From assembly GCF_013403985.1 (NCBI RefSeq), contig NZ_JABFDF010000001.1, positions 992,001 through 1,056,000 on the forward strand: 64,000 nucleotides of DNA. The letters run 5' to 3'. A program made the position numbers and the translations under genes. Within the stretch, counting starts at the first letter, position 1. The number at the start of each line of letters is the position of its first letter. Shown here piece after piece: positions 34,787 to 43,537 of this stretch. The notes beneath the pieces were generated by a model. That model was not told the DNA's origin. It ran no database searches and was given only the letters and a program-made list of their open reading frames with translations. This DNA is from Winogradskyella ludwigii (GTDB lineage: Bacteria > Bacteroidota > Bacteroidia > Flavobacteriales > Flavobacteriaceae).

Positions 34787-34881
34787 TGATTCTAACTATT
34801 AAATTTTGCATAAATTTAATGAATATTGACGTTCATTGTAAAGGAATTAACGAATTTTGTGATTCTTTTTAAAGCCTTTTT

Positions 34882-35754
34882 ATGAAAAGCCCTAACATTA
34901 AGTGGATATATCTTTTAATGCTCTCTGTTATTTGGGGGAGTTCATTTATTTTAATTAAAAAATCACTTTTAGGTCTTACAGCTTATCAGCTTGGAGCACT
35001 AAGAACCATAATTACAGGTATTTTATTGTTAGCTTTCGGTTTTAATAAACTCAAAACAATACCAAAGTCTAAATGGAAATGGCTTTTTCTCTCTGGTATG
35101 CTAGGGTCTTTTATTCCTGCTTTCTTTTTTGCCATTGCTGAAACCGAAATTGATAGTGCTGTAACTTCCATATTAAATTCACTTGTTCCACTAAATACCA
35201 TCTTGCTTGGTTTTGCTGTCTTTAGAATTACGTCGACTAAGCGTCAAGTTTTGGGTGTTGTTATTGGATTTATTGGTACCGCAATTTTAATATTAAAGGG
35301 CTCTGAACTAAACCCGAATCAAAATTATTTATATGCCGGTTTTGTTATTGCATCAACTGTAATGTATGCCGCTAATGTAAATATTATAAAACGGTATTTA
35401 CAAGATGTAAAACCTTTAGCCATTGCCACTGGAAATTATGTATTTATCGTATTACCAGCATTAATTGTACTGTTATTTAGTGATTTCTTTACAGCGGAAA
35501 CATTTAGTAATCCTGCTTTACCAAAAGCACTCATGTACATTTGTATTCTCGCTTTTTTTGGAACAGCGTTAGCAAAAATAATTTTCTTTAAGTTGGTACA
35601 ATTATCAACCCCTGTTTTTGCCTCTTCAGTAACTTATATAATGCCAATTGTAGCACTGACATGGGGGATATTAGATGGCGAAGCCTTTAGTCTTATTCAA
35701 GGTATAGCCGCCTTACTTATTTTAGTTGGTGTCTATCTATCTCATAAAAAATAG
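34882..35754 (+). CDS. EamA/DMT family transporter
   Basis: A 290-residue membrane protein with about ten helices and two EamA repeats. The typical signatures are LMLSVIWGSSFILIKKSL near the start and ALTWGILDGEAFSLIQGIAALLILVGVYLSHK at the end of the second repeat. Members export metabolites or amino acids; the substrate is unknown. It is a single gene between the metal-binding lipoprotein and a shared terminator. A second, more distant EamA gene is at 50791. Confidence 0.9.
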   Translation: MKSPNIKWIYLLMLSVIWGSSFILIKKSLLGLTAYQLGALRTIITGILLLAFGFNKLKTIPKSKWKWLFLSGMLGSFIPAFFFAIAETEIDSAVTSILNSLVPLNTILLGFAVFRITSTKRQVLGVVIGFIGTAILILKGSELNPNQNYLYAGFVIASTVMYAANVNIIKRYLQDVKPLAIATGNYVFIVLPALIVLLFSDFFTAETFSNPALPKALMYICILAFFGTALAKIIFFKLVQLSTPVFASSVTYIMPIVALTWGILDGEAFSLIQGIAALLILVGVYLSHKK

Positions 35755-35760
35755 ATATAA

Positions 35761-35791
35761 AAAAAACCGAAGCTTTCGCTTCGGTTTTTTT
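35761..35791. terminator. Bidirectional terminator
   Basis: AAAAAACCGAAGC and GCTTCGGTTTTTT form a perfect stem around TTTC, between convergent EamA and M16 genes. Confidence 0.92.
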
Positions 35792-35815
35792 TATGTAATT
35801 TATTGCTTTCTAAGC

Positions 35816-37897
35816 TTAGTTAAAATCAGCAGCAGTTACACCTTCATTAACTTTAATATCTGTTATATTAAACTCAAAGACTTGTGGTCCTGTAGCAACT
35901 TTAAAACTGTAAGGCATCATAACACCGTTAACATCTTTATAATCTTTAAAATCAGTTATGGTAGTCACAGTTTGTCCACCAGCTTCTGCTGTTTCTTCCG
36001 TTCTTACTAATAAACTAGAATCAACACTGTAATATCTATATTCAAAAGTATCTCCTTTAGTTACTTTAATTTTATAAACATCTGCTCCTTCAATAGTAGC
36101 AACACTTTCTAAAGCTAATGCAGACGCTTCAAAATATAATTCAGAAAATAAACCTTTTTCAGCTTTCTTAGATGCTAAAGTCTTATCATCCATAGGTGCT
36201 TTTTGACCTTGACCCTCTTGGTAGCCAGTTTCACCGTTAAAGCTTTGCTTCATTACAGTTCCCATACCTTCTATATTTAATTCCATAGAAGATTTATTAG
36301 GTACCATTTGCTTCATAATTGCCGTTGGCTTGTAAGGAGCTCCTGGAATAACAACGTTTGCATTCATTAAAAGAGAATTAACTTTTTTAAGATTTGCTTC
36401 ACCTCCAATTGCTGCTACATATTTACTAACAACAGTTTCAGCTGTTACACCTGCTGGTATTGGTTTAGAGAAAACTGGTTTTTCAGTAGCATTAGCGAAC
36501 TTATCGTAATACTTAATAGGAATACCTGTTTTTTCAAGATTTTCTATAACATCACTTCCTTTACCAATAATTACTATTCTCGCATTTTCAGGCTTAATGT
36601 ATTTATTAGCTACACGCATTACATCTTCTGCAGATACTGCATTAATTTTTTGTAAATACGTAGTATAAAAATCTTCAGGTAAGTTATTAAGCTTAATATT
36701 TAAAGCATAACGTGCTACAGTCTGAGGATCTTCTAATCCCATAATAAAGTTACCTACATACTTTGCTTTGGTATCTTTTAACATCTGAGGATCTACTGAT
36801 TCTGTTTTAATACGATTGATTTCTTTCATCGCTTCAACAACAGCACTATCAGTTACCATGTTTCTTACTTTAGCTGTAGCATTAAAACTTCCTGCTCCAT
36901 ATCTATTTGCTCTTAAACTAGAATAAGCACCATATGTATACCCTTTATCTTCACGTAAATTTTTAAACAAATAACCTTCACCACCACCACCTAAGATGCT
37001 ATTAGCAATTATACTTGCGTGATAATCTTCGTCATTCATTTTTAAATCTACAGTATTCTTAATTGCAATACTAGATTGAGATGCATTAGGTAAATCAACA
37101 AAATTAATTTGTGTGTACTGTGCATTTGGACTAACAGCAGGAACAGTATTTGTGACATCTACTGATTTTTCCCAATCACCAAAATACTTTTTTACTTGCT
37201 TTTTTACATCTTTATAATTTACATCACCTATAATAACTAAATAAGCGTTATTTGGATTAAAGTGCTTTTCATAATACGCCAGAGCATCACCAAAAGTTAC
37301 ATTATTAATTGTTTCTTCTGTAACAAACTCTCCATAAGGATGTTTTGCTCCATATAACAATGCAGCTCCTACACGACTACTTATAGCATCAATACTTTTT
37401 TCTTCTGTCTTTAAGCCTTCGATAAGTTTTGTTTTTTCTTTTTCGAATTCTTCTTCAGTTAATAAAGGATTAATAGCAGCATCTGCCATTAATTCTAAAA
37501 TTCTTTCAGAATATTTAGAAAGTGTTCTTGCGAAACCACCACTAATACCAAGGTTTAAACTAGCACCTAAAAAATCGATTTCCTCATTAAAGGTATCTTT
37601 AGAAATAGTTGTAGTTCCGTTACCTAACATACTTCCAATAAGACTTTCAATACCAGCTTTTGAACCAGTAGCAACAGGATTATTATCAATATTTAAAGAA
37701 TAAGTAACTCTAGGAAGTTTATGGTTTTCAACAACTAAAACTTTTAACCCATTTTTCAATTCAAATTCACTAGGAACTTCTAACGAAATAGATGGTTCTG
37801 GTCCTGATTTTGGTTGCTTTGAGCGATCTAATTGTGCATTTACGCTTACTACTGATATTAAGAACAGTAAAATAAATGCTGATAATTTCGTTTTCAT
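35816..37897 (-). CDS. M16 family protease homologue, probably inactive subunit
   Basis: An exported M16 (pitrilysin/insulinase) protein of about 693 residues from the ATG at 37897, which gives a clean signal peptide (KLSAFILLFLISVVSVNAQ); longer in-frame starts at 37915 and 37957 exist but the latter lies inside the upstream gene. The N-terminal domain aligns with M16 (LKNGLKVLVVENHKLP) but the zinc motif HxxEH is missing, the equivalent place reading GIESLIGSMLGNGT. A second M16 core, GYTYGAYSS-containing, follows, and a C-terminal beta domain of about 200 residues closes it. Such subunits pair with an active partner; that gene lies directly upstream. Location periplasm. Confidence 0.9.
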   Translation of the reverse strand: MKTKLSAFILLFLISVVSVNAQLDRSKQPKSGPEPSISLEVPSEFELKNGLKVLVVENHKLPRVTYSLNIDNNPVATGSKAGIESLIGSMLGNGTTTISKDTFNEEIDFLGASLNLGISGGFARTLSKYSERILELMADAAINPLLTEEEFEKEKTKLIEGLKTEEKSIDAISSRVGAALLYGAKHPYGEFVTEETINNVTFGDALAYYEKHFNPNNAYLVIIGDVNYKDVKKQVKKYFGDWEKSVDVTNTVPAVSPNAQYTQINFVDLPNASQSSIAIKNTVDLKMNDEDYHASIIANSILGGGGEGYLFKNLREDKGYTYGAYSSLRANRYGAGSFNATAKVRNMVTDSAVVEAMKEINRIKTESVDPQMLKDTKAKYVGNFIMGLEDPQTVARYALNIKLNNLPEDFYTTYLQKINAVSAEDVMRVANKYIKPENARIVIIGKGSDVIENLEKTGIPIKYYDKFANATEKPVFSKPIPAGVTAETVVSKYVAAIGGEANLKKVNSLLMNANVVIPGAPYKPTAIMKQMVPNKSSMELNIEGMGTVMKQSFNGETGYQEGQGQKAPMDDKTLASKKAEKGLFSELYFEASALALESVATIEGADVYKIKVTKGDTFEYRYYSVDSSLLVRTEETAEAGGQTVTTITDFKDYKDVNGVMMPYSFKVATGPQVFEFNITDIKVNEGVTAADFN

Positions 37898-37916
37898 ATT
37901 ATATATAATTTTCATC

Positions 37917-39245
37917 TTATTGTTCGTCTGTTTGTGGTAAGTATTCAATTTCAACACGTTGATTAGGACTTAAGTATTTTTTAGCTACTGCTTGAATGTC
38001 CTCTCTTGTAATAGATCTGTAAATTTCAATTTCTTTATTAATTAAATTTACATCATCATATAATAAATAATATGTTGCTAATGATCCAGCAATACCTTCA
38101 ATACTTGAATTTGCATTTACAAATTGATTTTCAAATTGATTAATTAATTTTTGATGATCACGTTCAGAAATTAAATTCGTTTGCATTTCAACAACTTCTT
38201 CATCTATTTCAGCTAATAACGTCTCTAAAGTAACCTCACCAAGTGGAAGTGCAAACATTGCAAATATGTTATAATCTTTTTGCGAAATATTAACAGCTTG
38301 TACGGCTAAAGCTTGTTTTTGATTGTCTACTAATTTTTTATAAAGTACAGAACTTTTACCACCACTTAAATATGAAGAAATCATATCTAAAATATAAGCA
38401 TCCTTTGTTCCAAATCCAGGTGTTCTATATGCTGCAAGGATAGCAGGAATTTGAATGTTTTTATCGTAAGCTTTTGCTTTTTCTGTAACTGTTATTGGTG
38501 TTTCTTTTTGGAAGTTTCTAACAACTTCAGGTCCTCTTTTAACTTCGCTAAAGTATTTTTTTACTAATTCTTTAGTTTCACTAGGGTTAATATCTCCAGC
38601 TACAATTAAAACAGCATTGTTTGGTCCATAATAATCTTTAAAATAAGTATTAAACTCTTCTAAAGTAGAAGCATCTAAATCTTTCATAAAGCCAATATTT
38701 GGATCTTTATAAGGGTGCACTTTAAAAAGATTAGATCCTAAAGTTTCAAATATTTTACCATAAGGAGATTCGTATCTCTGACGTTTTTCTTCTTTAACAA
38801 CCTCGTTCTGTGTATCAACACCTACTTGGTCAATAACAGGATGTAACATACGCTCAGATTCTAACCATAAACCTAATTCTAGTTTATTAGATGGAAAAAC
38901 CTCATAATAGTAAGTTCTATCTTGAGACGTGTTTGCGTTAAATCTTCCTCCATTAGCAGGAATGATTTTCATGAATTCACCACGTGCAATATTTTCTGAC
39001 CCTTCAAATAAAAGGTGTTCAAAAAAGTGAGCAAAACCTGTACGAGGTGCTTCAGCGGTTCCTCCCGCATCTTTTCCTCCAACATTATACATAACTGATG
39101 TAATTACTACAGGAGCAGTGTTGTCTTGATGAAGAATAACATGCAATCCATTGTCTAAGTCAAATTCTTCAAATTTAACTTCTTGCGCTATAGCCTGATG
39201 GCCTATAAACAACAAAGAAGTCAAAGCCAGTAAATAGTTTTTCAT
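37917..39245 (-). CDS. M16 family zinc protease, active subunit
   Basis: A 442-residue exported protease (signal peptide ending at about GHQAIAQ). The inverted zinc motif HFFEH lies at residues 73-77 (His73, Glu76, His77), with the downstream Glu expected in NEVVKEEKRQRYE. The fold is two M16 halves, as in the processing-peptidase-like bacterial pairs. Its stop is about 20 bases before the preferred start of the inactive homologue, so the two are made together and probably assemble as active/inactive dimer that degrades peptides in the periplasm. Substrate unknown. Confidence 0.92.
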   Translation of the reverse strand: MKNYLLALTSLLFIGHQAIAQEVKFEEFDLDNGLHVILHQDNTAPVVITSVMYNVGGKDAGGTAEAPRTGFAHFFEHLLFEGSENIARGEFMKIIPANGGRFNANTSQDRTYYYEVFPSNKLELGLWLESERMLHPVIDQVGVDTQNEVVKEEKRQRYESPYGKIFETLGSNLFKVHPYKDPNIGFMKDLDASTLEEFNTYFKDYYGPNNAVLIVAGDINPSETKELVKKYFSEVKRGPEVVRNFQKETPITVTEKAKAYDKNIQIPAILAAYRTPGFGTKDAYILDMISSYLSGGKSSVLYKKLVDNQKQALAVQAVNISQKDYNIFAMFALPLGEVTLETLLAEIDEEVVEMQTNLISERDHQKLINQFENQFVNANSSIEGIAGSLATYYLLYDDVNLINKEIEIYRSITREDIQAVAKKYLSPNQRVEIEYLPQTDEQ

Positions 39246-39442
39246 TGTAGTTTTGTTTAATAATTAAAATTGATTCAAGTGTTTGTCTGTTGTTAATGCA
39301 GATTGTTACAAAAATAAGCAATGAATTAAAGATTTTTTATAATAAAAGGTGAAATCTATCTAAATTTTGACACCTTATGCTAGTTATTTTACTTTCACTA
39401 TTCATGAATTTAAAATTAAAGAGCCTAAAACGCTTAAAACGT

Positions 39443-39472
39443 TTGCCTATTAAGAATTTAGAAGTATATTTG
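39443..39472 (+). promoter_or_regulatory. Promoter of rplU-rpmA
   Basis: TTG at 39443-39445, 19 bases, TATATTTG at 39465-39472: a full match to the Bacteroidetes consensus. Expected transcript start is about 39479. Confidence 0.75.
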
Positions 39473-39477
39473 CATCC

Positions 39478-39495
39478 GCTTTCTGAGAAGAAAGC
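39478..39495 (+). promoter_or_regulatory. rplU leader hairpin with GNRA loop
   Basis: GCTTTCT (39478-39484) and AGAAAGC (39489-39495) pair perfectly around GAGA, a GNRA-type tetraloop, at the predicted 5' end of the mRNA and about 40 bases before the ATG. Candidate autoregulatory site for L21; alternatively a 5' stabiliser. Confidence 0.45.
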
Positions 39496-39533
39496 AATTT
39501 ATTTATAAACAAATTAATAAAAACGTTTACGCT

Positions 39534-40166
39534 ATGTACGCAATTGTAGAGATAGCAGGGCATCAATTTAAAGTTGAAAAAGACCAAAGAGTTTTTGTTA
39601 ACCGTTTAGCAATAGAAGAAGGTGAGAAAGTAGATTTCGATAACGTTCTTTTAATTGGTGATGGTGACAATATTACTTTAGGCGCCCCAGCTATAGACGG
39701 AGCACAAGTTAGTGCGAAAGTCTTGAAGCACCTTAAAGGTGACAAAGTAATAGTTTTCAAAAAGAAAAGACGTAAAGGTTACCGTGTTAAGAATGGACAC
39801 AGACAATCTTTAACTGAAATTGTAATTGAAAGTATTGCTACTTCTGGAGCTAAAAAAGCAGCTCCGAAAAAAGAAACTAAAAAAGCTGAACCAAAAGCTG
39901 CTCCTAAAAAAGCAACTGGTAAAGCTGATGATTTAAAGAAAATTGAAGGTATTGGACCAAAAATTGCAACTACTTTAGTAGAAGCTGGTATCGCTACTTT
40001 TTCTGATTTAGCTAAAGCTACACCAGAAGCAATTTCTGAAATTATCGCAGGAGTTCGTGGTAACCATGTTACTGACACTTGGCCAGCACAAGCACAATTA
40101 GCTGCTGATGGTAAGTGGGACGAGCTTCAAAAATGGCAAGACGAATTAGATGGTGGTAAGGCTTAA
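39534..40166 (+). CDS. rplU: 50S ribosomal protein L21 with C-terminal helix-hairpin-helix extension
   Basis: A 210-residue protein, twice the usual length of about 103. Residues 1-103 are ribosomal protein L21 (MYAIVEIAGHQFKVEKDQ at the start, KRRKGYRVKNGHRQ near 78-90), which binds 23S rRNA. An Ala/Lys/Pro linker (104-131) leads to DDLKKIEGIGPKIATTLVEAG at 132-152, a helix-hairpin-helix motif, followed by a charged helical tail rich in Trp. Fused tails of this kind are known in Flavobacteriia L21. The gene is first in an operon with rpmA (41 bases apart). Confidence 0.95.
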   Translation: MYAIVEIAGHQFKVEKDQRVFVNRLAIEEGEKVDFDNVLLIGDGDNITLGAPAIDGAQVSAKVLKHLKGDKVIVFKKKRRKGYRVKNGHRQSLTEIVIESIATSGAKKAAPKKETKKAEPKAAPKKATGKADDLKKIEGIGPKIATTLVEAGIATFSDLAKATPEAISEIIAGVRGNHVTDTWPAQAQLAADGKWDELQKWQDELDGGKA

Positions 40167-40207
40167 TTGCATAACTACTTAAGTATAACAATATAAAACC
40201 TTAGATC

Positions 40208-40468
40208 ATGGCTCATAAAAAAGGAGTTGGTAGTTCGAAGAATGGTAGAGAATCAGAATCAAAACGCTTAGGTGTTAAGATATTTGGTGGACAAGCTGCT
40301 ATTGCTGGAAATATCATTTTAAGACAACGTGGTAATACACATCACCCAGCTGAGAACGTATACCAAGGAAAAGATCACACTTTACACGCTAAAGTTGACG
40401 GTCTAGTAAAATTTACTAAGAAAAAAGACAACAAGTCTTACGTTTCTATTGAGCCTTTTGAGGCTTAA
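40208..40468 (+). CDS. rpmA: 50S ribosomal protein L27
   Basis: An 86-residue ribosomal protein L27, normal length. It begins [24 protein letters not shown], with [25 protein letters not shown] and a C-terminal [13 protein letters not shown]. The N-terminal tail reaches the peptidyl-transferase centre. No Firmicutes-type cleavable leader is present. It follows rplU as in most bacteria and is closed by a strong terminator. Confidence 0.97.
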   Translation: MAHKKGVGSSKNGRESESKRLGVKIFGGQAAIAGNIILRQRGNTHHPAENVYQGKDHTLHAKVDGLVKFTKKKDNKSYVSIEPFEA

Positions 40469-40491
40469 GAAATTCATTTCTTAACAAATTG

Positions 40492-40525
40492 TAAAAACCC
40501 TTTCTATTTATAGAGAGGGTTTTTT
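40492..40525 (+). terminator. Terminator of rplU-rpmA
   Basis: AAAAACCCTTTCTA and TAGAGAGGGTTTTTT pair with one wobble, followed by a T-run, 24 bases after the rpmA stop. Confidence 0.88.
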
Positions 40526-40556
40526 ATTTATTTTTACGGCACTAATATCAATTCTT

Positions 40557-40895
40557 ATGAAATATTTTGCCATCTGTCTTTTTCTTTTAGCTTCTCTGCA
40601 AATAAACGCACAAGCAAAAAGCACGACTAGTAATTGTAATATTGAAATGACAAAAAACACAATTACATTAAAAAAACTAACTATTGATTGTAAAGCTTTA
40701 GACAATAAAGCGATAGCAGAATTTAAATTCAAAGTTCCTAAACAAAAAACTGTTGCTATAAAAGGTAGTCAACTTAATGCTGAAGCTAGAAAATACGCCT
40801 CTACATCTAAAGTCGGCGATACTGTTATTTTATTTGACATCAAATTAGAATCTGGAGAAAGCTTAGATCCTATTTCGATTACAATTATAAAATAG
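40557..40895 (+). CDS. Small secreted hypothetical protein
   Basis: A 112-residue protein with a cleavable signal peptide ending at about QINAQA (residue 20). The mature part of about 90 residues is beta-rich (NTITLKKLTIDCKAL, AEFKFKVPKQKTVAIKG, DTVILFDIKLESG) with two Cys that could form a disulfide. No family recognised. It lies between the rpmA terminator and the convergent MutS-family gene and is separated from that gene by only two bases. Confidence that it is a real gene is moderate. Confidence 0.55.
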   Translation: MKYFAICLFLLASLQINAQAKSTTSNCNIEMTKNTITLKKLTIDCKALDNKAIAEFKFKVPKQKTVAIKGSQLNAEARKYASTSKVGDTVILFDIKLESGESLDPISITIIK

Positions 40896-40897
40896 CC

Positions 40898-42670
40898 TTA
40901 AATAATCTCCATCTTCTTCAATAAAAAACTCGCATTCATATTTTGGCAAACGCCTTGTTTTAATTTGTAATCGAAAAAGAGTTCATCATTTATAATCTCA
41001 GCATCAAAGTAGTAATTTTTTACAGCTTCTAATTGGGTTTCAATTTCCGTGAGACTTAAATCATGTGTAGCAATGATTCCTGTAGCATGCAGCTTTACTA
41101 ATTTTTCTACAAATTTTCGTGACCCAATAGCCTTATCTGTGCTGTTGGTTCCTTTTAAAATTTCATCTAGAATAACGAAATAATTTTTATCATTTTCAAT
41201 AGTATCTACAACAAACTTTAATCTCGTAAGCTCACTAAAGAAGTACGAACTATCATCCGTTAACGAATCTGTTGTTCGCATACTTGTAATAAGTTTAATT
41301 GGCTTGTATTTACTTTGTTTAGCACAAATAGGCAATCCAACATTAGACATAACAATATGAAGTGCTACAGTTCTTAAAAAGGTACTCTTACCTGCCATGT
41401 TTGCACCTGTTACGATGAAGAATTGTTCTTCTTCTAGTTTTAAATCACTATCAACTCGCTTTTCAGCATTTAATAACGGATGTCCTAATTCTTCGGCTAA
41501 AATAGTCATAGGCTCTTCTGTTAGAATTGGGTAGGTAAAATCTTGATTATTAAACGCATAATTTCCAAAGCTATTAAACGCATCAAAGAAGGTAACCACT
41601 TCAAACCAATCGTCTACTTTATCTGAATATTCAGTAATCCATTTTTCAACGTTATAACTCGTTCTAATATCTACAAGTAAATAACCGTTTCCAAAAACCG
41701 CCGATATCAGATTGTTTCGATTATCTAAAGCGTCTAAAACCTTTGAGAATTTCGAGAATATCTCAGAAGCTTTTAAACCTTCTGATTGAATCATTTTTTG
41801 TTTAGACTTTAATAATTCTGAATTAAATTCTGAACCTTCAATCGCTTTTAGTAATAAAGCATATTGTCTAAAAGTGTCTTTTGCTCTTTCGGTATGTTGG
41901 GCTAAATTATTGATTTGTTTTAAATAGCTACCCGTAATTCCAAGACCTAAAAACAGCCAATAACCAGCAATAGAAATCGGTATTATTTCTGCGATTCCTA
42001 AGCCTATAAGTACCAATGAAGCGATACTAAATATAATAGTTAAACCATATTGTGTTTTTCCTAAAAAAGGCTTGTAGTCTTTTAACCAAGTTATAATTGA
42101 GGCTGCCGAATGTTCTATCTCAACACCTTGTGCAATGGCCGAATAGTTTTGTCTCCATTCTGGTAATGCTGCTAGTTCTTGTATGGCTTGTTGACGTTCT
42201 TTGATATTAGTAATATCGTTAGACAATAGATTTTCTGTTAGTTTTTGAGCACCTTCTTTTACAGCTGTTCTATTCATAAATTGAAAGAAAGAACCTTTTC
42301 CAAATAAATCTATATCAAGACTAAAAAAATGTTTAGGATCTTGAAATTCTAAACCATCTGGTCGCTCATAAAAATCGCCTTTTGCAATTCTTAATTCATC
42401 TTCATTGATTGTAATTAGTCGTTTGTGTAAATCCCTTTTCGACTTTAAATCTGTATATCTAGATAAGAGGAAAAGAAAAACTGCCATTCCTACAACTCCA
42501 ATTCCAACAGCAACTTGCCAATTCAGATAGGTAAAGTAGATCCCTATTCCAGTAAGAACAAAAACTGAAAGCCGCGTAATACTCAACAGGCTTAGTTGTT
42601 TAAATATACGTTTAGATTCAATTTGATTACGTTCTAATTGTTCTTTATAAAATGTATTTGGATTTTGCAT
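40898..42670 (-). CDS. Membrane-anchored MutS-family ATPase
   Basis: A 590-residue protein whose last third is the MutS ATPase domain V: Walker A TGANMAGKST at 421-430, then the Walker B/signature region VILDEILKGTNSTDKAIGS and IATHDL. The mismatch-recognition domains I-III of true MutS are absent. Instead two pairs of hydrophobic segments, at about 31-70 and 206-248, indicate a membrane anchor, and the middle part is helical. It belongs to the uncharacterised MutS-related group found in Bacteroidetes; calling it a DNA-repair enzyme would be unsafe. Single gene, convergent with the small secreted protein. Confidence 0.88.
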   Translation of the reverse strand: MQNPNTFYKEQLERNQIESKRIFKQLSLLSITRLSVFVLTGIGIYFTYLNWQVAVGIGVVGMAVFLFLLSRYTDLKSKRDLHKRLITINEDELRIAKGDFYERPDGLEFQDPKHFFSLDIDLFGKGSFFQFMNRTAVKEGAQKLTENLLSNDITNIKERQQAIQELAALPEWRQNYSAIAQGVEIEHSAASIITWLKDYKPFLGKTQYGLTIIFSIASLVLIGLGIAEIIPISIAGYWLFLGLGITGSYLKQINNLAQHTERAKDTFRQYALLLKAIEGSEFNSELLKSKQKMIQSEGLKASEIFSKFSKVLDALDNRNNLISAVFGNGYLLVDIRTSYNVEKWITEYSDKVDDWFEVVTFFDAFNSFGNYAFNNQDFTYPILTEEPMTILAEELGHPLLNAEKRVDSDLKLEEEQFFIVTGANMAGKSTFLRTVALHIVMSNVGLPICAKQSKYKPIKLITSMRTTDSLTDDSSYFFSELTRLKFVVDTIENDKNYFVILDEILKGTNSTDKAIGSRKFVEKLVKLHATGIIATHDLSLTEIETQLEAVKNYYFDAEIINDELFFDYKLKQGVCQNMNASFLLKKMEII

Positions 42671-42705
42671 GATGCGATTTTAAATGCGAAATATAAGAAA
42701 AGTAA

Positions 42706-42738
42706 AAATCCCAAGTCATAATTATGCTTGGGATTTAT
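42706..42738 (-). terminator. Terminator of sdhCAB
   Basis: AAATCCCAAG (42706-42715) and CTTGGGATTT (42727-42736) form a perfect stem; the A-run on the left gives the U-tail on the minus strand. Confidence 0.85.
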
Positions 42739-42780
42739 ATATCATTTAACGTCTTCACTAAAAGAAGATATTTAATAGGC

Positions 42781-43527
42781 TTAACCTTTTAGAGTCGCTG
42801 ATAAATACTCACGATTCATACGTGCAATATTTTCTAGAGAAATGCCTTTAGGACATTCTACTTCGCAAGCTCCTGTGTTAGTACAGTTACCAAAACCTTC
42901 TAGATCCATTTGCGCTACCATGTTTTGAACACGATCTGCAGCCTCTACTTGTCCTTGCGGTAATAATGCATATTGAGACACCTTTGCACCAACAAATAAC
43001 ATAGCAGAAGAGTTTTTACAAGTTGCTACACAAGCACCACAACCAATACAAGTTGCTGCATCCATAGCTTCATCAGCATCATGTTTAGAAATAGGAATAT
43101 TATTAGCATCTTGTGTATTACCAGAAGTGTTTACAGAAATGTAACCACCTGCTTGTTGAATACGCTCAAAAGCCATTCTATCTACTACTAAATCTTTTAT
43201 TACAGGAAATGCTGCTGCTCTAAATGGCTCAATTGTTATTGTATCACCATCATTAAACATACGCATGTGTAACTGACATGTTGTAATTCCTCTGTCAGGT
43301 CCATGAGCTTCACCATTGATGTACATTGAGCACATTCCGCAAATTCCTTCACGACAATCATGATCAAAGGCTACAGGTTCTTCACCAGAGTTTACTAACT
43401 GTTCATTTAAAACATCCATCATTTCTAAGAAAGACATGTGTTCTGAAATTTCAGTTACTTTATAATCGACCATTTGACCCTTAGCTTGTGAGTCTTTTTG
43501 TCTCCAAATTTTAAGTGTTAAATTCAT
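42781..43527 (-). CDS. sdhB: Succinate dehydrogenase/fumarate reductase iron-sulfur subunit
   Basis: A 248-residue Fe-S subunit. The [2Fe-2S] ligands lie in [17 protein letters not shown] and the following GITTCQLHM; the [4Fe-4S] set is [13 protein letters not shown]; the last cluster uses [15 protein letters not shown]. It transfers electrons between SdhA and the quinone site. It is the third gene of the operon, ten bases after sdhA, and ends at a strong terminator. The ferredoxin-like N-terminal pattern is the long form with the E. coli FrdB-like order, as usual in Bacteroidetes. Confidence 0.96.
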   Translation of the reverse strand: MNLTLKIWRQKDSQAKGQMVDYKVTEISEHMSFLEMMDVLNEQLVNSGEEPVAFDHDCREGICGMCSMYINGEAHGPDRGITTCQLHMRMFNDGDTITIEPFRAAAFPVIKDLVVDRMAFERIQQAGGYISVNTSGNTQDANNIPISKHDADEAMDAATCIGCGACVATCKNSSAMLFVGAKVSQYALLPQGQVEAADRVQNMVAQMDLEGFGNCTNTGACEVECPKGISLENIARMNREYLSATLKG

Positions 43528-43537
43528 ATCGTCTTTC

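Larger units (their letters stand above)
39246..39533. other. Divergent intergenic region with rplU promoter and leader
   Basis: Its right part contains the rplU promoter (39443-39472) and a leader hairpin (39478-39495). On the other strand a TATTTTTG word (CAAAAATA on the plus strand near 39310) could serve the M16 operon, but no -33 partner is visible. Confidence 0.4.

Noticed and set aside
37898..37957. Longer start for the inactive M16 subunit
   Set aside because: The added residues place polar sequence before the signal peptide and overlap the upstream protease gene.
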